Assembly: GCA_020639095.1 (NCBI GenBank)
Contig: JACKHH010000003.1
Span: 62,001-126,000 of the forward strand
DNA: 64,000 nt
Reading direction: 5' to 3'
From: Phycisphaerales bacterium
GTDB lineage: Bacteria > Planctomycetota > Phycisphaerae > UBA1845
Shown piece by piece: positions 53,315-62,006 of this stretch (its first letter is position 1; each line of letters opens with the position of its first letter). The notes under the pieces are model-generated. The model was not told where the DNA came from. It did no database searches and worked only from the letters and a program-made list of their open reading frames with translations. Both the position numbers and the translations under genes were made by a program.

Positions 53315-53788
53315 TCAACTTTCCTGCATTTCGTCGGCTTCGATGATCAAATCGCGCATCGCCTCGGTGGTGTCCGCCTGACGCAGGAAGCGGCGGAAGT
53401 TGTCGCGCTGCAAGTGCCGGAAGATCCGCTCCATGGCGGCGAGATGGTTGTCCGGTTCGGAATCCGAACTGAGCAACAGCACGATCGTGTACACCGGAGC
53501 GCGATCGAGCGCGGCGAAGTCGACGCCCACGGTGGAACGCGCGATCGCCGCCGCCATCTTCTTGATCGCGGGATGCTTCACGTGCGGAACCGCAACCCCC
53601 TTGCCGAATCCGGTGCTGCCGTGATTCTCGCGCGCGATGCAGGCGCGGGCGACGGCTTCTTTTTCAGCTTCGTCGATAGCGCCGCACTCGCTGAGCTTGT
53701 CCACCATCTCGCGTATGACGCCGTTGCGATCTGTGGCGGTCAGCTCTGGGATACACGCGTCGATTACGAAGAAATCAATCAGTTTCAT
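53315..53788 (-). CDS. PTS EIIA (fructose/nitrogen-regulatory type)
   Basis: A soluble EIIA domain, 157 aa, like PtsN. FGKGVAVPHVKHPA carries His69, the phosphorylation site. ARENHGSTGFGKG is typical. GAGG precedes the ATG at 53788. Next to hpf, as in the proteobacterial rpoN-hpf-ptsN region, so a nitrogen/stress-regulatory role is likely. A sugar-transport role is unlikely because no EIIBC is nearby. Confidence 0.88.
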   Translation of the reverse strand: MKLIDFFVIDACIPELTATDRNGVIREMVDKLSECGAIDEAEKEAVARACIARENHGSTGFGKGVAVPHVKHPAIKKMAAAIARSTVGVDFAALDRAPVYTIVLLLSSDSEPDNHLAAMERIFRHLQRDNFRRFLRQADTTEAMRDLIIEADEMQES

Positions 53789-53907
53789 CCTCGACCTCAA
53801 TCCATTTGGGCAGAACACAACCTGTGGTCATTGCGTGCGCAATGGCGGGCCCGGATAAGCCGCTAATTCGACGCGACAGCCGTGCCTACCCCGATGCTGC
53901 AACTGGG

Positions 53908-54213
53908 CTACTTCCCGGGGTGCTTGCGGTTGCGAAACTTCTCCTTGTGCTTGGTCAATTGCCGCTCGAGCTTGTCGACCAGCAGGTCGATGCAGCTCAA
54001 CGCCTCCGGGCCAACCTCCCGGGCGATGAAGTCCTGCGTGCCCGCGGCTTTGACGATCATTTCGACGACAGTCTGGTCACCCTCATGATCGAGCACCACC
54101 TCGATCGCGTGGACGCGATCGTAGTAGCGCGGGAGACGCGCGGCTTTCTCCTCCGCGTACTCCTTGATCCGGTCGGTGACATCCCCGTGCCTGCCCGTCA
54201 CTGATATCTGCAC
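53908..54213 (-). CDS. hpf: Ribosome hibernation promoting factor (short HPF)
   Basis: A 101-residue HPF/RaiA-family protein. MQISVTGRHGDVTDRIKEYA at the N-terminus, LPRYYDRVHAIEVVLDHEG and CIDLLVDKLERQLTKHKEKF match the beta-alpha fold that binds the 30S decoding region. It is the short type, without the dimerisation tail. GTG start with GGAGG upstream, 3 bases after the DUF502 stop. Confidence 0.93.
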   Translation of the reverse strand: MQISVTGRHGDVTDRIKEYAEEKAARLPRYYDRVHAIEVVLDHEGDQTVVEMIVKAAGTQDFIAREVGPEALSCIDLLVDKLERQLTKHKEKFRNRKHPGK

Positions 54214-54216
54214 CCG

Positions 54217-55107
54217 TTAGTCTCCTCCAGTGGTGTCTAGTACCGCCTTGTTGATCGACGCCGAATCGTCGTGTGTCAGTTCCATGTCCGGCTTGATCAC
54301 TCCGGCACTGATGATGAATCGTAGCGCCTCATCAATGGATATCGCCAGCTCGATCACGTCTCGTCGCGGCACCGTAATCGTGTATCCGGTGACCGGAGTC
54401 GGCGAACTGGGAATAAAGATCGTCACCAACTCCTCGCCGGCGGCCGACGCTATTGCCTTCATCGGCGGACCGGTCAGCAGCCCCAGCGACCAGATTCCGG
54501 CTCGCGGGTACGGAACAGCCACGACGCCGGAGAATTCCAGCTTCTGATCGCCGAACAAGAAGTCCGTGACCTGCTTGATGTTGGGGTAGATCGCCCGCAC
54601 CAAGGGCATCCGCCCCAAGGCGTTCTCCACGATACGTAAAGTCGTGCGGCCAATGAAGCTCGCAAGAAAGAAACCGACGAAGTATACGACAATGATGGCA
54701 ATCAAGAAACCAATCAGGTTTAACTTGTACTTCGCGAATGCGATACGCCAAAGGGCGGCGGATCGTTCCCGCTCCGCGCGGACCTGCACCTTCTTCAGCG
54801 GGCTACCTAACGCCTTGCTGTTAATGATTTTATATTCCTCGGTGACGCGGCGACCAGCGTTATCACCCGCCTCCGATCCCAGCCATTCATCCAGCGGCCG
54901 CCCATAACGCAGGGAGTCTTCGTCCGGGTTCACGACGTTCTGCTCCGGTGGACCGGTCCAGGTCATCACCGCGAGCATGGAGGCCGTGATATGCTGGCCC
55001 ATGTACGTCTCGATGATATCGTACGCCCAGAGGAAGATTGCGACCGTAATGAGGGTAGGGAGGACCGCAGCCAGTCCACGCAGGAAGAATCGCTTGAACT
55101 CATCCAT
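54217..55107 (-). CDS. DUF502 membrane protein
   Basis: A 296-residue membrane protein. First helix RGLAAVLPTLITVAIFLWAY, second NLIGFLIAIIVVYFVGFFLA. The DUF502 pattern continues IPLVRAIYPNIKQVTDFLFG-like (MPLVRAIYPNIKQV), FSGVVAVPYPRAGIWSLGLL, TIFIPSSPTPVTGY. An insertion (residues ~50-125) sits between the two helices and is not usual. Function of DUF502 is unknown to me. First gene of a leftward series through hpf and the PTS genes. Confidence 0.88.
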   Translation of the reverse strand: MDEFKRFFLRGLAAVLPTLITVAIFLWAYDIIETYMGQHITASMLAVMTWTGPPEQNVVNPDEDSLRYGRPLDEWLGSEAGDNAGRRVTEEYKIINSKALGSPLKKVQVRAERERSAALWRIAFAKYKLNLIGFLIAIIVVYFVGFFLASFIGRTTLRIVENALGRMPLVRAIYPNIKQVTDFLFGDQKLEFSGVVAVPYPRAGIWSLGLLTGPPMKAIASAAGEELVTIFIPSSPTPVTGYTITVPRRDVIELAISIDEALRFIISAGVIKPDMELTHDDSASINKAVLDTTGGD

Positions 55108-55334
55108 TGCGGATTCCGTCAGCGCCTGGGGTGATCATGCGGCGGCCCGTCACTATCGCATAACCGCCTGTCATTATCGCGTAGCGGATTGAGGCAACCC
55201 GGGTAGCCCGATGGCCTGCTGACATGCATCGTTATTCCGGGGGCGACCGCGCCTAACTCGCCCGACTGTAGAAGGTTCCGAGGATTCGGTCAACCGTTGC
55301 CGCGGGGCGCTCAGCCGAATACGATGTCGTCTCC

Positions 55335-55946
55335 ATGCTCGCTACGCGACCCGACCGACCCGTCAACACGCCGCGCCGCGCCGTGCTCTTCACGGCAGGG
55401 ATGCTCATTGCCATGCTGGGCGCTGCTTACCTGGTTTCGCAGGGGCCAGGCGGCCAGGGGCTCGGTGACCCGGTAACGCCTGCGGGTTGGCAGATGAGCT
55501 TCTCCCCGCCGCACGGTTGGGCGGAGGAAGGGAACCTGATCAACGCGCGTGGCGTCAAGATGCGGCGCTATCGCGGACTCGGCGAACGCGAACTCACGTT
55601 CGGCAGAGCCGTGATCGAGGGCGAGACCAATCCGGAATCGTTCTGCCTCGACATGCTCGGTGACGCCGACATGTACGTGATCATGGAGGGGGCGCGCGAC
55701 ATTCGCATGACGGAAACCAAGGTCGGCGAGTGGCCTGCGGTGCAGTTGGATTGGACGCCGCAGATCTTCGGTCAGGCGATCGGCCCGCACGTGTACCTCA
55801 TCGGTGTCATCTCACCAGCCGACGACGAAGGCAATCGCGAGGGCTACGTGGTCGAGATGCGTTCGCCCGCGCCCATCACCCCCAGCGATAAACGCACCTG
55901 GGACATGATCGTCGGCGCAGTGACCGTCGCGGCGGAGGGCACATGA
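55335..55946 (+). CDS. Membrane-anchored protein of unknown function
   Basis: A 203-residue protein: N-terminal membrane segment (AVLFTAGMLIAMLGAAYLVS) and an outside domain (WQMSFSPPHGWAEEGNLI, ELTFGRAVIEGETNPESFCL, VGEWPAVQLDWTPQIFG) with a beta-rich pattern. It overlaps the next gene by ATGA, so the two are coupled. The partner is a metallophosphoesterase, but no shared role is evident. Confidence 0.65.
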   Translation: MLATRPDRPVNTPRRAVLFTAGMLIAMLGAAYLVSQGPGGQGLGDPVTPAGWQMSFSPPHGWAEEGNLINARGVKMRRYRGLGERELTFGRAVIEGETNPESFCLDMLGDADMYVIMEGARDIRMTETKVGEWPAVQLDWTPQIFGQAIGPHVYLIGVISPADDEGNREGYVVEMRSPAPITPSDKRTWDMIVGAVTVAAEGT

Positions 55947-56428
55947 TCGTCGGGATACTCTCCGACAGTCACGGGCGTGCGGATCGCGTGCGCGTTGCGC
56001 GCAAGCTGCTCGAGGATTGCGGTGCGACGATGCTGATCCACTGCGGCGACGTGGGCGGGGTTGCGGTGTTCGATGAACTCGTTGGCTGCGATTGTCGCTT
56101 CGTCTGGGGAAACACCGACGTGCCCACGCAGGGCGTGCTCGCGTATCTCGAAACCACCGGGTTGCAAGCGCCGGCAACGGTGCCGCTGATGGTCGAGGCA
56201 GCGAACAACACCATTCATGTTTTTCACGGCCACGAGCCGGAGTTTCGCTCAGCCATTGCGAATCCTCAATCCGATTACATCCTGCACGGCCACACGCACG
56301 CGGCGCGCGACGAACGCATCGGCAAGACGCGGATCATCAATCCCGGCGCGCTGCAACGCGCACTGACGTACACCGTTGCGACGCTTGATGTGGAACGTGA
56401 CAAAGTGATGTTTCACGAAGTGGGTTAG
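55943..56428 (+). CDS. YfcE/MJ0936-type metallophosphoesterase
   Basis: A 161-residue calcineurin-like phosphodiesterase. Metal-binding motifs are SDSHGR (D-x-H), HCGDVGG (GD), WGNTD (GN-D), HGHEP and LHGHTHAARD (GHTH). The family hydrolyses phosphodiesters such as 2',3'-cAMP or artificial substrates; the natural substrate is unknown. Its ATG overlaps the previous stop by four bases. Confidence 0.92.
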   Translation: MIVGILSDSHGRADRVRVARKLLEDCGATMLIHCGDVGGVAVFDELVGCDCRFVWGNTDVPTQGVLAYLETTGLQAPATVPLMVEAANNTIHVFHGHEPEFRSAIANPQSDYILHGHTHAARDERIGKTRIINPGALQRALTYTVATLDVERDKVMFHEVG

Positions 56429-56462
56429 GTGCGCACCCCGGAGACACGCGTATTGGGTGTGC

Positions 56463-56705
56463 CTACTTGCGGCGTTTGCCTCGGGTGGGTTTCTTGCCGT
56501 TGTGCAGCGTTTCGATCGCACAGATGTGCAGGTAGGGGAAGAACGCCTGTCCATCGGTGTCTGAAAATGCGATGACTACGCGACGTGCTCCGAGCGCGAC
56601 GCAATTCGGATCGTGAACGTCAAAGGTACTTCCGCTGGTGAGATGAAAGCGGAACGGTTGAAACGGATCGCTATTCAGCAGTTCCTTGATTTCGTTCGCC
56701 GACAT
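56463..56705 (-). CDS. Small conserved hypothetical protein (80 aa)
   Basis: MSANEIKELLNSDPFQPFRF, then HLTSGSTFDVHDPNCVALG, ends with a basic tail. The pattern xPFxPFRxHLxxGxTFxVxxPxxV is common in planctomycete hypothetical proteins of this size (impression). No enzyme motif is seen, role unknown. Confidence 0.7.
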   Translation of the reverse strand: MSANEIKELLNSDPFQPFRFHLTSGSTFDVHDPNCVALGARRVVIAFSDTDGQAFFPYLHICAIETLHNGKKPTRGKRRK

Positions 56706-56772
56706 ATCTCAAGTTTACACCACGAAACCGGCTGATTCAACGTTCCGGCAACCTCAGCACGGCTCACGAACG

Positions 56773-57897
56773 CTAGATATTCTCGCCCATGAAGAACGCG
56801 GCGCCCATGCGGTCGGCCATGGGTTGGTTGGTGAAGATCAATGGCAGGAGCAGTTGCAGATCGGTGTTGGGCGGGCGCAGGAAATCGGCCATTTCCAAGC
56901 GCCACGCGCGGTCGAAGGTCGTGAGCACGTCCTGCGCGTGATCGTTGGGGCCGATATCCGCAATGGTTTGCGCGGCAATAGTCGCAGACCAGATGGCTGG
57001 GAAAACCCCTTCGTGGCTTACGGTTGAGTAAAACCCACCGGCATCGCCGATCACCAGGCTGCGCTTGCCGACGTGCGAGTCGACTTCGAGCGCGTTGAAC
57101 GGATAGCTGGGCATGCACTTGGCTTTTGCGGCTTCCTGTGTGAGATCGGCTTGCAACAGACCGGTGGAGCGCAACCCGCGGGCGAACTCAACGAGCTGAC
57201 GCACGGTTTCGTGCTGATCGGTGCGCGCGTGCAGCGTCAGGCTGATGGCCTTCGGCGTTTCGATTGCAATGGCACAGCCCGTTTCCGGCGACGCGTTGAA
57301 TGCGGCGATCAAACGCGATTGCTTGTTGCTTGAAGTGTGCGCGTCCGTCGAGATGTGCGCCGAGAACGTCGTCGGGCGATCGCTGGGCATTCTCAACCCC
57401 AAACCGGACAGCAGGTTTCGCGAGATTCCGGTTGCGACGACGAGATACTGGCCGGTGACGACGCTGTCGTCTTTCAGGCGCACCCGCACTTCCGACTCGC
57501 CTGGTTCAAGGGCGGCGACGGGGGAGTGCTCGCTGAATTCGACGCCGGCCTTCTTGGCCACTTCGACGAGATGATTGTCGAACGCGGCGCGGTCAACGGC
57601 GACACCGAGTTCGCCATTGTGCATTGGACGCGACGTCTTGGACAGATCGGACGAAACGAAGACTGCCTCCGTGATCTTCTGCGGACGCAGCGCACCGATG
57701 TTCACGTCGAGTTCGTCGAGCAGGTGTACGCAGCGCGGTCCCAGCCAACCCGCGCAGATCTTCGGCCTGGGGAAACGCGCGCTGTCGATGAGCGCGACGT
57801 GCTTGCCCGCGCGGGCGAGGGTAAGGGCAGCCGTTGCGCCCGCCGGTCCAGCGCCAACCACGATGACATCAATCGCGCGGGGTTTCTTCTTGGCCAT
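56773..57897 (-). CDS. FAD-dependent oxidoreductase, geranylgeranyl-reductase-like
   Basis: A 374-residue flavoprotein. The FAD-binding Rossmann motif is VIVVGAGPAGATAALTLARA. FPRPKICAGWLG is the substrate-loop motif typical of the geranylgeranyl-reductase family, and IGDAGGFYSTVSHEGVFPAI is the second FAD motif (GD). Such enzymes reduce isoprenoid chains or halogenate/hydroxylate; the substrate here is unknown. It is the last gene of the Mla-type operon, 53 bases after mlaD. A lipid substrate would fit. AGAGGA lies 12 bases before the ATG. Confidence 0.82.
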   Translation of the reverse strand: MAKKKPRAIDVIVVGAGPAGATAALTLARAGKHVALIDSARFPRPKICAGWLGPRCVHLLDELDVNIGALRPQKITEAVFVSSDLSKTSRPMHNGELGVAVDRAAFDNHLVEVAKKAGVEFSEHSPVAALEPGESEVRVRLKDDSVVTGQYLVVATGISRNLLSGLGLRMPSDRPTTFSAHISTDAHTSSNKQSRLIAAFNASPETGCAIAIETPKAISLTLHARTDQHETVRQLVEFARGLRSTGLLQADLTQEAAKAKCMPSYPFNALEVDSHVGKRSLVIGDAGGFYSTVSHEGVFPAIWSATIAAQTIADIGPNDHAQDVLTTFDRAWRLEMADFLRPPNTDLQLLLPLIFTNQPMADRMGAAFFMGENI

Positions 57898-57950
57898 GGG
57901 TGTTGCGTGTCCTCTGCGATGCGCGTGCAATGTTGCGCGACGGCGCGGCG

Positions 57951-59216
57951 CTATTTCTTGTCCAGTCTCTTGTAGAGCGTCGCCTCGGTCTTGAAGAATT
58001 CCTTGACGCTGGCGTCCAGTTGTTCCTGGATCTTTTTGAGGTCTTCGCTGTCCGGGTTCAACGCGGTGCCTTCGGCATCGACGAGCGCTTTGAGACGAAT
58101 CGCGGCGTCGTCGAGCTGAGCCGCAGCGTCCGCGAACTCACGCGCCACATCGATGTTGTCGAGTTGCGCAAGTTCCTTTTCACTCGGTTTGCCGAGCAAA
58201 CGCCACGGCTGGGACGCGAGATCGCGTACGCCGCGCTTCAGCAACACGCTCGCCTCAGTCGCATTCTGCACAAGTTGATCGATGCGCGCGGTGTTGAGGA
58301 CGACGGTTTGCCGCGTCTCGCCAGTAATGGTATTGACATCGGTAAGCGATTCGTTGAGTCGCGTCATCGATTCGTGTACCTGCGCGAGCAAGCTGCCGTC
58401 CTGATTGCGATCAAGCTCCTCCGCGAGCGATGCGACGATTTCGCGATCGATGCGCTGCAATGCGTGGTCGGTGGACGCCATCGCGTTCTGCACCTGCGGA
58501 CGTGTTTCCTGCACCATGTCCACCACTTCGCGCAGGCCAACGTTCACCTGGTCGAGTGCAGCGTGCACTTTCGCGAGCAGCACATCGCTCTGTTCAGGAT
58601 CGACCTGCATCGCCAGTGCAGCGGTCATCGTCGCGATGTTGTCCAGCGAAAGATGGATTTTCGCAATCAGCGAGTCGTCCACATCGGGGCGAAGCTGACG
58701 CTTGATCTGCGCCATGAGGCTGGTCGGATCGTTCGCATCAAACTCAGCCGTGAGCTGTGCGAGCGCGGTTTGCAGACCGGCAGCGCCGGCGTAAATCACG
58801 GCGTCATCAGCGAGCGGTTCCTTCGCGACGCCCCGGTTGGAGATTTCGAGAAAACCTTTGCCGCCCAGCGGCGGACCACCGGCAGTGATCAGGCAATCGG
58901 CGCGGAGATCGAGATCGGCCCGCGCGGTGACCTCGGCTTCGAGGAATTGCACGTCGGTTCGCGTCGTGTCGTCGGGATCGGTTCCGATGACAAAATGCGT
59001 ATCAATGACCTTGCCGACCTGCTGGCCGAAGCAGGTGACGACCGAACCCTTGCTGATCTCCGGAAGCGCGGGGCCCGCAGCCAGGCGCACCGTGATCGAG
59101 CGCGACTTCTCGCTGAAGATGCCCTTCGCGCCGATAAACAGCATGCAGCCGACGAACAGCACGAACATCACGATCACGGCCAGACCGAGTTGGAAGTTGT
59201 TGCGTTTCGCGCTCAT
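57951..59216 (-). CDS. mlaD: MlaD-type MCE lipid-transport protein
   Basis: The periplasmic lipid-binding subunit of an Mla transporter, 421 aa. N-terminal membrane helix (LAVIVMFVLFVGCMLFIGAK), then an MCE domain (~40-128: GSVVTCFGQQVGKVIDTHFV, LGGKGFLEISNRG). The C-terminal two-thirds is helical, a long tail that may form a channel or needle. It holds four copies of a motif like SL[LIM]A[QK][IV]H (residues 166, 182, 212, 275). ATGA overlap with the mlaF stop. Confidence 0.88.
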   Translation of the reverse strand: MSAKRNNFQLGLAVIVMFVLFVGCMLFIGAKGIFSEKSRSITVRLAAGPALPEISKGSVVTCFGQQVGKVIDTHFVIGTDPDDTTRTDVQFLEAEVTARADLDLRADCLITAGGPPLGGKGFLEISNRGVAKEPLADDAVIYAGAAGLQTALAQLTAEFDANDPTSLMAQIKRQLRPDVDDSLIAKIHLSLDNIATMTAALAMQVDPEQSDVLLAKVHAALDQVNVGLREVVDMVQETRPQVQNAMASTDHALQRIDREIVASLAEELDRNQDGSLLAQVHESMTRLNESLTDVNTITGETRQTVVLNTARIDQLVQNATEASVLLKRGVRDLASQPWRLLGKPSEKELAQLDNIDVAREFADAAAQLDDAAIRLKALVDAEGTALNPDSEDLKKIQEQLDASVKEFFKTEATLYKRLDKK

Positions 59217-60109
59217 GCGGTGGTGCGATCCTCGCTCAGGGCGGTGCCGATGATCAATTTCTCGAACTCAGACATCCCTTCCGCATCGGTCAACGGCCCG
59301 TCACTGTAGCCGTTGAGAAACTGGTTGATCAGGCGATCGTCCGCGGTGGACAGCGACGCGGGATCGGCATCGCGAATCGATTCGAAGTCGCTACGCGGGC
59401 CAATCCGCAGCACACGACCTTTATCCAGCATAACCATGCGGTCGGCAATGCGAAACGCTGAATCCATTTCGTGCGTCACAACCACGCTGGTCACCTGGAG
59501 TTTGCTCGACAAATCCATGATAAGTTCGTCGATCGCGGTCGAGGTGACCGGGTCGAGACCGGCAGACGGTTCATCGTAGAAGAGGATCTCGGGGTCGAGC
59601 GCCGTGGCCCGGGCCAGACCGGCGCGTTTTTTCTGTCCGCCGGAAAGCTGCGTGGGCATCTTGTCGCGATGGGCGAGCATCTTGACCTGCTGCAACTTGA
59701 GCGTGACCACGATGTCAATGATCGACTCTTCGACGTACGAATGCTCGCGCAATGGCAGGGCGACGTTTTCCGCGAGCGTCATTGAGTTAAACAGCGCACC
59801 GCTCTGAAAGAGGATGCCCATGCGCCGGCGAATGTTGTTGAATTCGCGCTCGCGAAGGCCGGTGACGTCGACCGCTTCCTCCATCTCGTTCGTGCGGTAG
59901 AGGATCGCGCCTTCATCGATGGGCAGCTCGCCGATCAAGCAGTTGAGCAGCGTGCTCTTGCCGCAGCCGCTACCGCCCATGATCACCAGCGTCTCGCCGC
60001 GCATCACGTCGAACGTTACCGAGTGCAGCACGGTGATGCGGCCGCCGTCCGCGGTCGGGAACGACTTGCGAAGGTCGCGAATCGAGATGACTGCGTCAGC
60101 GCTGGCCAT
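59213..60109 (-). CDS. mlaF: MlaF-type ABC transporter ATP-binding protein
   Basis: ATPase of the lipid transporter. Walker A GGSGCGKSTL, signature LSGGQKKRAGLARA, Walker B ILFYDEPSAGLDP, H-loop VVVTHEMDSAF. The Lys-Lys-Arg after the signature is typical of MlaF/Ttg2A. It is 298 aa, longer than average by a C-terminal ~40-residue tail (FLNGYSDGPLTDAEGMSEF). ATG at 60109 is preferred over one 12 codons earlier. Coupled to mlaD by ATGA. Confidence 0.93.
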   Translation of the reverse strand: MASADAVISIRDLRKSFPTADGGRITVLHSVTFDVMRGETLVIMGGSGCGKSTLLNCLIGELPIDEGAILYRTNEMEEAVDVTGLREREFNNIRRRMGILFQSGALFNSMTLAENVALPLREHSYVEESIIDIVVTLKLQQVKMLAHRDKMPTQLSGGQKKRAGLARATALDPEILFYDEPSAGLDPVTSTAIDELIMDLSSKLQVTSVVVTHEMDSAFRIADRMVMLDKGRVLRIGPRSDFESIRDADPASLSTADDRLINQFLNGYSDGPLTDAEGMSEFEKLIIGTALSEDRTTA

Positions 60110-60138
60110 ATCAGCCGTTCTCCCACTCCGGCAATGGG

Positions 60139-61005
60139 CTACCAACCGAATGCGTAGAAAATCGCGGTGAAGACGGCGTCCATGCCGATGATCGCGACGA
60201 TGGACTTGACCACGGTGGAGGTCGTGGCGTTACCCACGCCGACCGCACCGCCTTTGACCGTCATGCCCGCGTGGCACGCGATCATCGCGATGAGCCCGCC
60301 GAACACACCGGCTTTCGTTAGCCCGGTGATAAAGTCGCGAATCACCAGCGCAGCGCGCGTTGATTCAAAGTACGTCTCGGGTGTGATCCCCAGCGCCAAC
60401 CACGACGTCAGGAACCCACCGAGTACGCCGATCACGTCGGCGATCACCGCGAGACCAACGATCATCATCGTCGTCGCGAGGAATCGCGGGACAATCAGGA
60501 AGCGAATCGGGTTGATCGCGTGGGCGCGGAGCGCCTTGATCTCCTCGGATTCGACCATCGCGCCGATCTCGGCAGCAATGGACGCGCCGGCGAACCCGCT
60601 CAACACAATCGCGGTGATCAACGGGCCAAGCTCGCGAACGATCGCGATGGCCACGACGTTCGCGATCATCTGAATCTGGCCGTAGCTTTCGAGCGTGGGG
60701 GCGAGTTGCAGCGCGAGGATGCTGCCGATGAAGGCTTCGACGAGCATGACGATGGCGATGCTGCGTACGCCGACGCGCACCATCTGCTCAACCAGTGACG
60801 CACGCCCCAGCTTGACCGATGGAAGGAAGAGTCCGCGCACTGTCCATGCGAGGGCGCTGCCCGTGAGGCGCACCGTACCACCGACCGTTTCGACAAATTG
60901 CACGGTCCGGTCGATTGCGCTGCCCGCCGTCGCACCGATCGCTTCCACGGCGCGCCGCAGAGCAGCCGGCTCACCGGATTCGGAAGCTGCCGGCTGGATG
61001 CTCAT
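60139..61005 (-). CDS. mlaE: MlaE-type ABC transporter permease
   Basis: Membrane subunit of the lipid transporter, 288 aa. Motifs: MLVEAFIGSILALQLAPTLE, RELGPLITAIVLSGFAGASI, AAEIGAMVESEEIKAL, and helices to a C-terminal FYAFGW. It starts in the ATGA overlap with the STAS gene. 29 bases before mlaF. About 65 N-terminal residues precede the usual start, with no clear fold. Confidence 0.93.
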   Translation of the reverse strand: MSIQPAASESGEPAALRRAVEAIGATAGSAIDRTVQFVETVGGTVRLTGSALAWTVRGLFLPSVKLGRASLVEQMVRVGVRSIAIVMLVEAFIGSILALQLAPTLESYGQIQMIANVVAIAIVRELGPLITAIVLSGFAGASIAAEIGAMVESEEIKALRAHAINPIRFLIVPRFLATTMMIVGLAVIADVIGVLGGFLTSWLALGITPETYFESTRAALVIRDFITGLTKAGVFGGLIAMIACHAGMTVKGGAVGVGNATTSTVVKSIVAIIGMDAVFTAIFYAFGW

Positions 61006-61340
61006 GACGCCAGAGCCTCGTCAACAGTATCGAGTATGGGGAAGAAGCGATCGAGCTTGGTGATCTCAAACACGCCGCGCACGCGCGGGGTGAGCCCGAC
61101 CAGGAACATGCGGCCGCCACTCGCCTTCATCCGGCGAAACACTTCGACCAGCGTGCCCACGCCGGCGGAATCAATATGCGTAACTTCGGACAGCTCGATC
61201 ACCAAGCGCTCGGGGCTGTCCTTGATGATCTCAAGCAAGCTGCTGTGGAATTTCGGCGACTCGTCGAGCGTCACCTCACCGGCGACCTCGACAACGGTCC
61301 CGCCGTTCTGCGACTTGATGTTCTTGACCAGCCCGTCCAT
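61002..61340 (-). CDS. STAS-domain protein (anti-sigma antagonist/MlaB-like)
   Basis: A 112-residue STAS protein: IKSQNGGTVVEVAGEVTLDE, HIDSAGVGTLVEVFRRM with the conserved Ser, and GVFEITKLDRFFPILD. MlaB in E. coli is a STAS protein that binds MlaF. Here it is upstream of mlaE with ATGA overlap, so it is likely the MlaB-type regulator, though a separate anti-sigma-antagonist role cannot be excluded. Confidence 0.88.
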   Translation of the reverse strand: MDGLVKNIKSQNGGTVVEVAGEVTLDESPKFHSSLLEIIKDSPERLVIELSEVTHIDSAGVGTLVEVFRRMKASGGRMFLVGLTPRVRGVFEITKLDRFFPILDTVDEALAS

Positions 61341-61346
61341 ATCGTT

Positions 61347-61910
61347 CTATTCGCCCGGTTGTCGTGATGATGCGCGTCGCTGGTTGGTACGCTCACTCGC
61401 AGAACGCGCCATCCGAAAATCGCCGCTCGTTGCAGGTACTGAAGATACCTGCCTGAACTGTCGTTGGCCAGTGAGTCCGCGTTCCCGCATGGTTCCCTTA
61501 ACGTCTGATTGAAGTGAGGGTTGTCCCTCAGTTTCGCGCGACGCCTTCGCCGCCCGAATCGCCACGTAATTCCGCCAGGCATCCACGGACTCGCGGCGCT
61601 CCTCCAGCGACGCCCAACCGGCGTAGCCCAGGCGTTTGCCCGTTAGTTCCATCAACGCTTGGATCGCGGCCATCCGCACCGAGACGTCCTCGTCGTCGAG
61701 CCGATCCACCAGCGCGGAGATGAGCCGCGGATCCTCGCTCCGGGCAGCCGCTTGGATCGCGTCGATCCGCTGCGCCGGCATGTACGCCTCCATTCCGTGA
61801 CGCGGATCGATCGGAGCGCAGGCCGGCACGAGGGCTGCGCCGCCTAGCGCGAGCACAACCAGTATGCGCCGGTGCGACCTCCACCATTGGTGCAATCGCG
61901 CCAAATCCAC
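61347..61910 (-). CDS. HEAT-repeat lipoprotein, first gene of the Mla-type operon
   Basis: A 187-residue lipoprotein: a hydrophobic segment RILVVLALGGAALVPAC ends with the lipobox. Then a HEAT-type helical repeat (ALVDRLDDEDVSVRMAAIQA, LMELTGKRLGYAG) and a charged Ser/Arg-rich tail. Only 6 bases separate it from the STAS start, so it belongs to the operon. It could link the transporter to the envelope. Start GTG at 61910, no strong RBS. Role unknown. Confidence 0.7.
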   Translation of the reverse strand: MDLARLHQWWRSHRRILVVLALGGAALVPACAPIDPRHGMEAYMPAQRIDAIQAAARSEDPRLISALVDRLDDEDVSVRMAAIQALMELTGKRLGYAGWASLEERRESVDAWRNYVAIRAAKASRETEGQPSLQSDVKGTMRERGLTGQRQFRQVSSVPATSGDFRMARSASERTNQRRASSRQPGE

Positions 61911-62006
61911 CTCAATCGAAAGAGCCCAACAGATTCGCGGAGCCGATTATAGACCGACAAGGTTGCCCGGCAAACCGCATTGTTGGTCGGCGCGTCTAGC
62001 CGTAAG

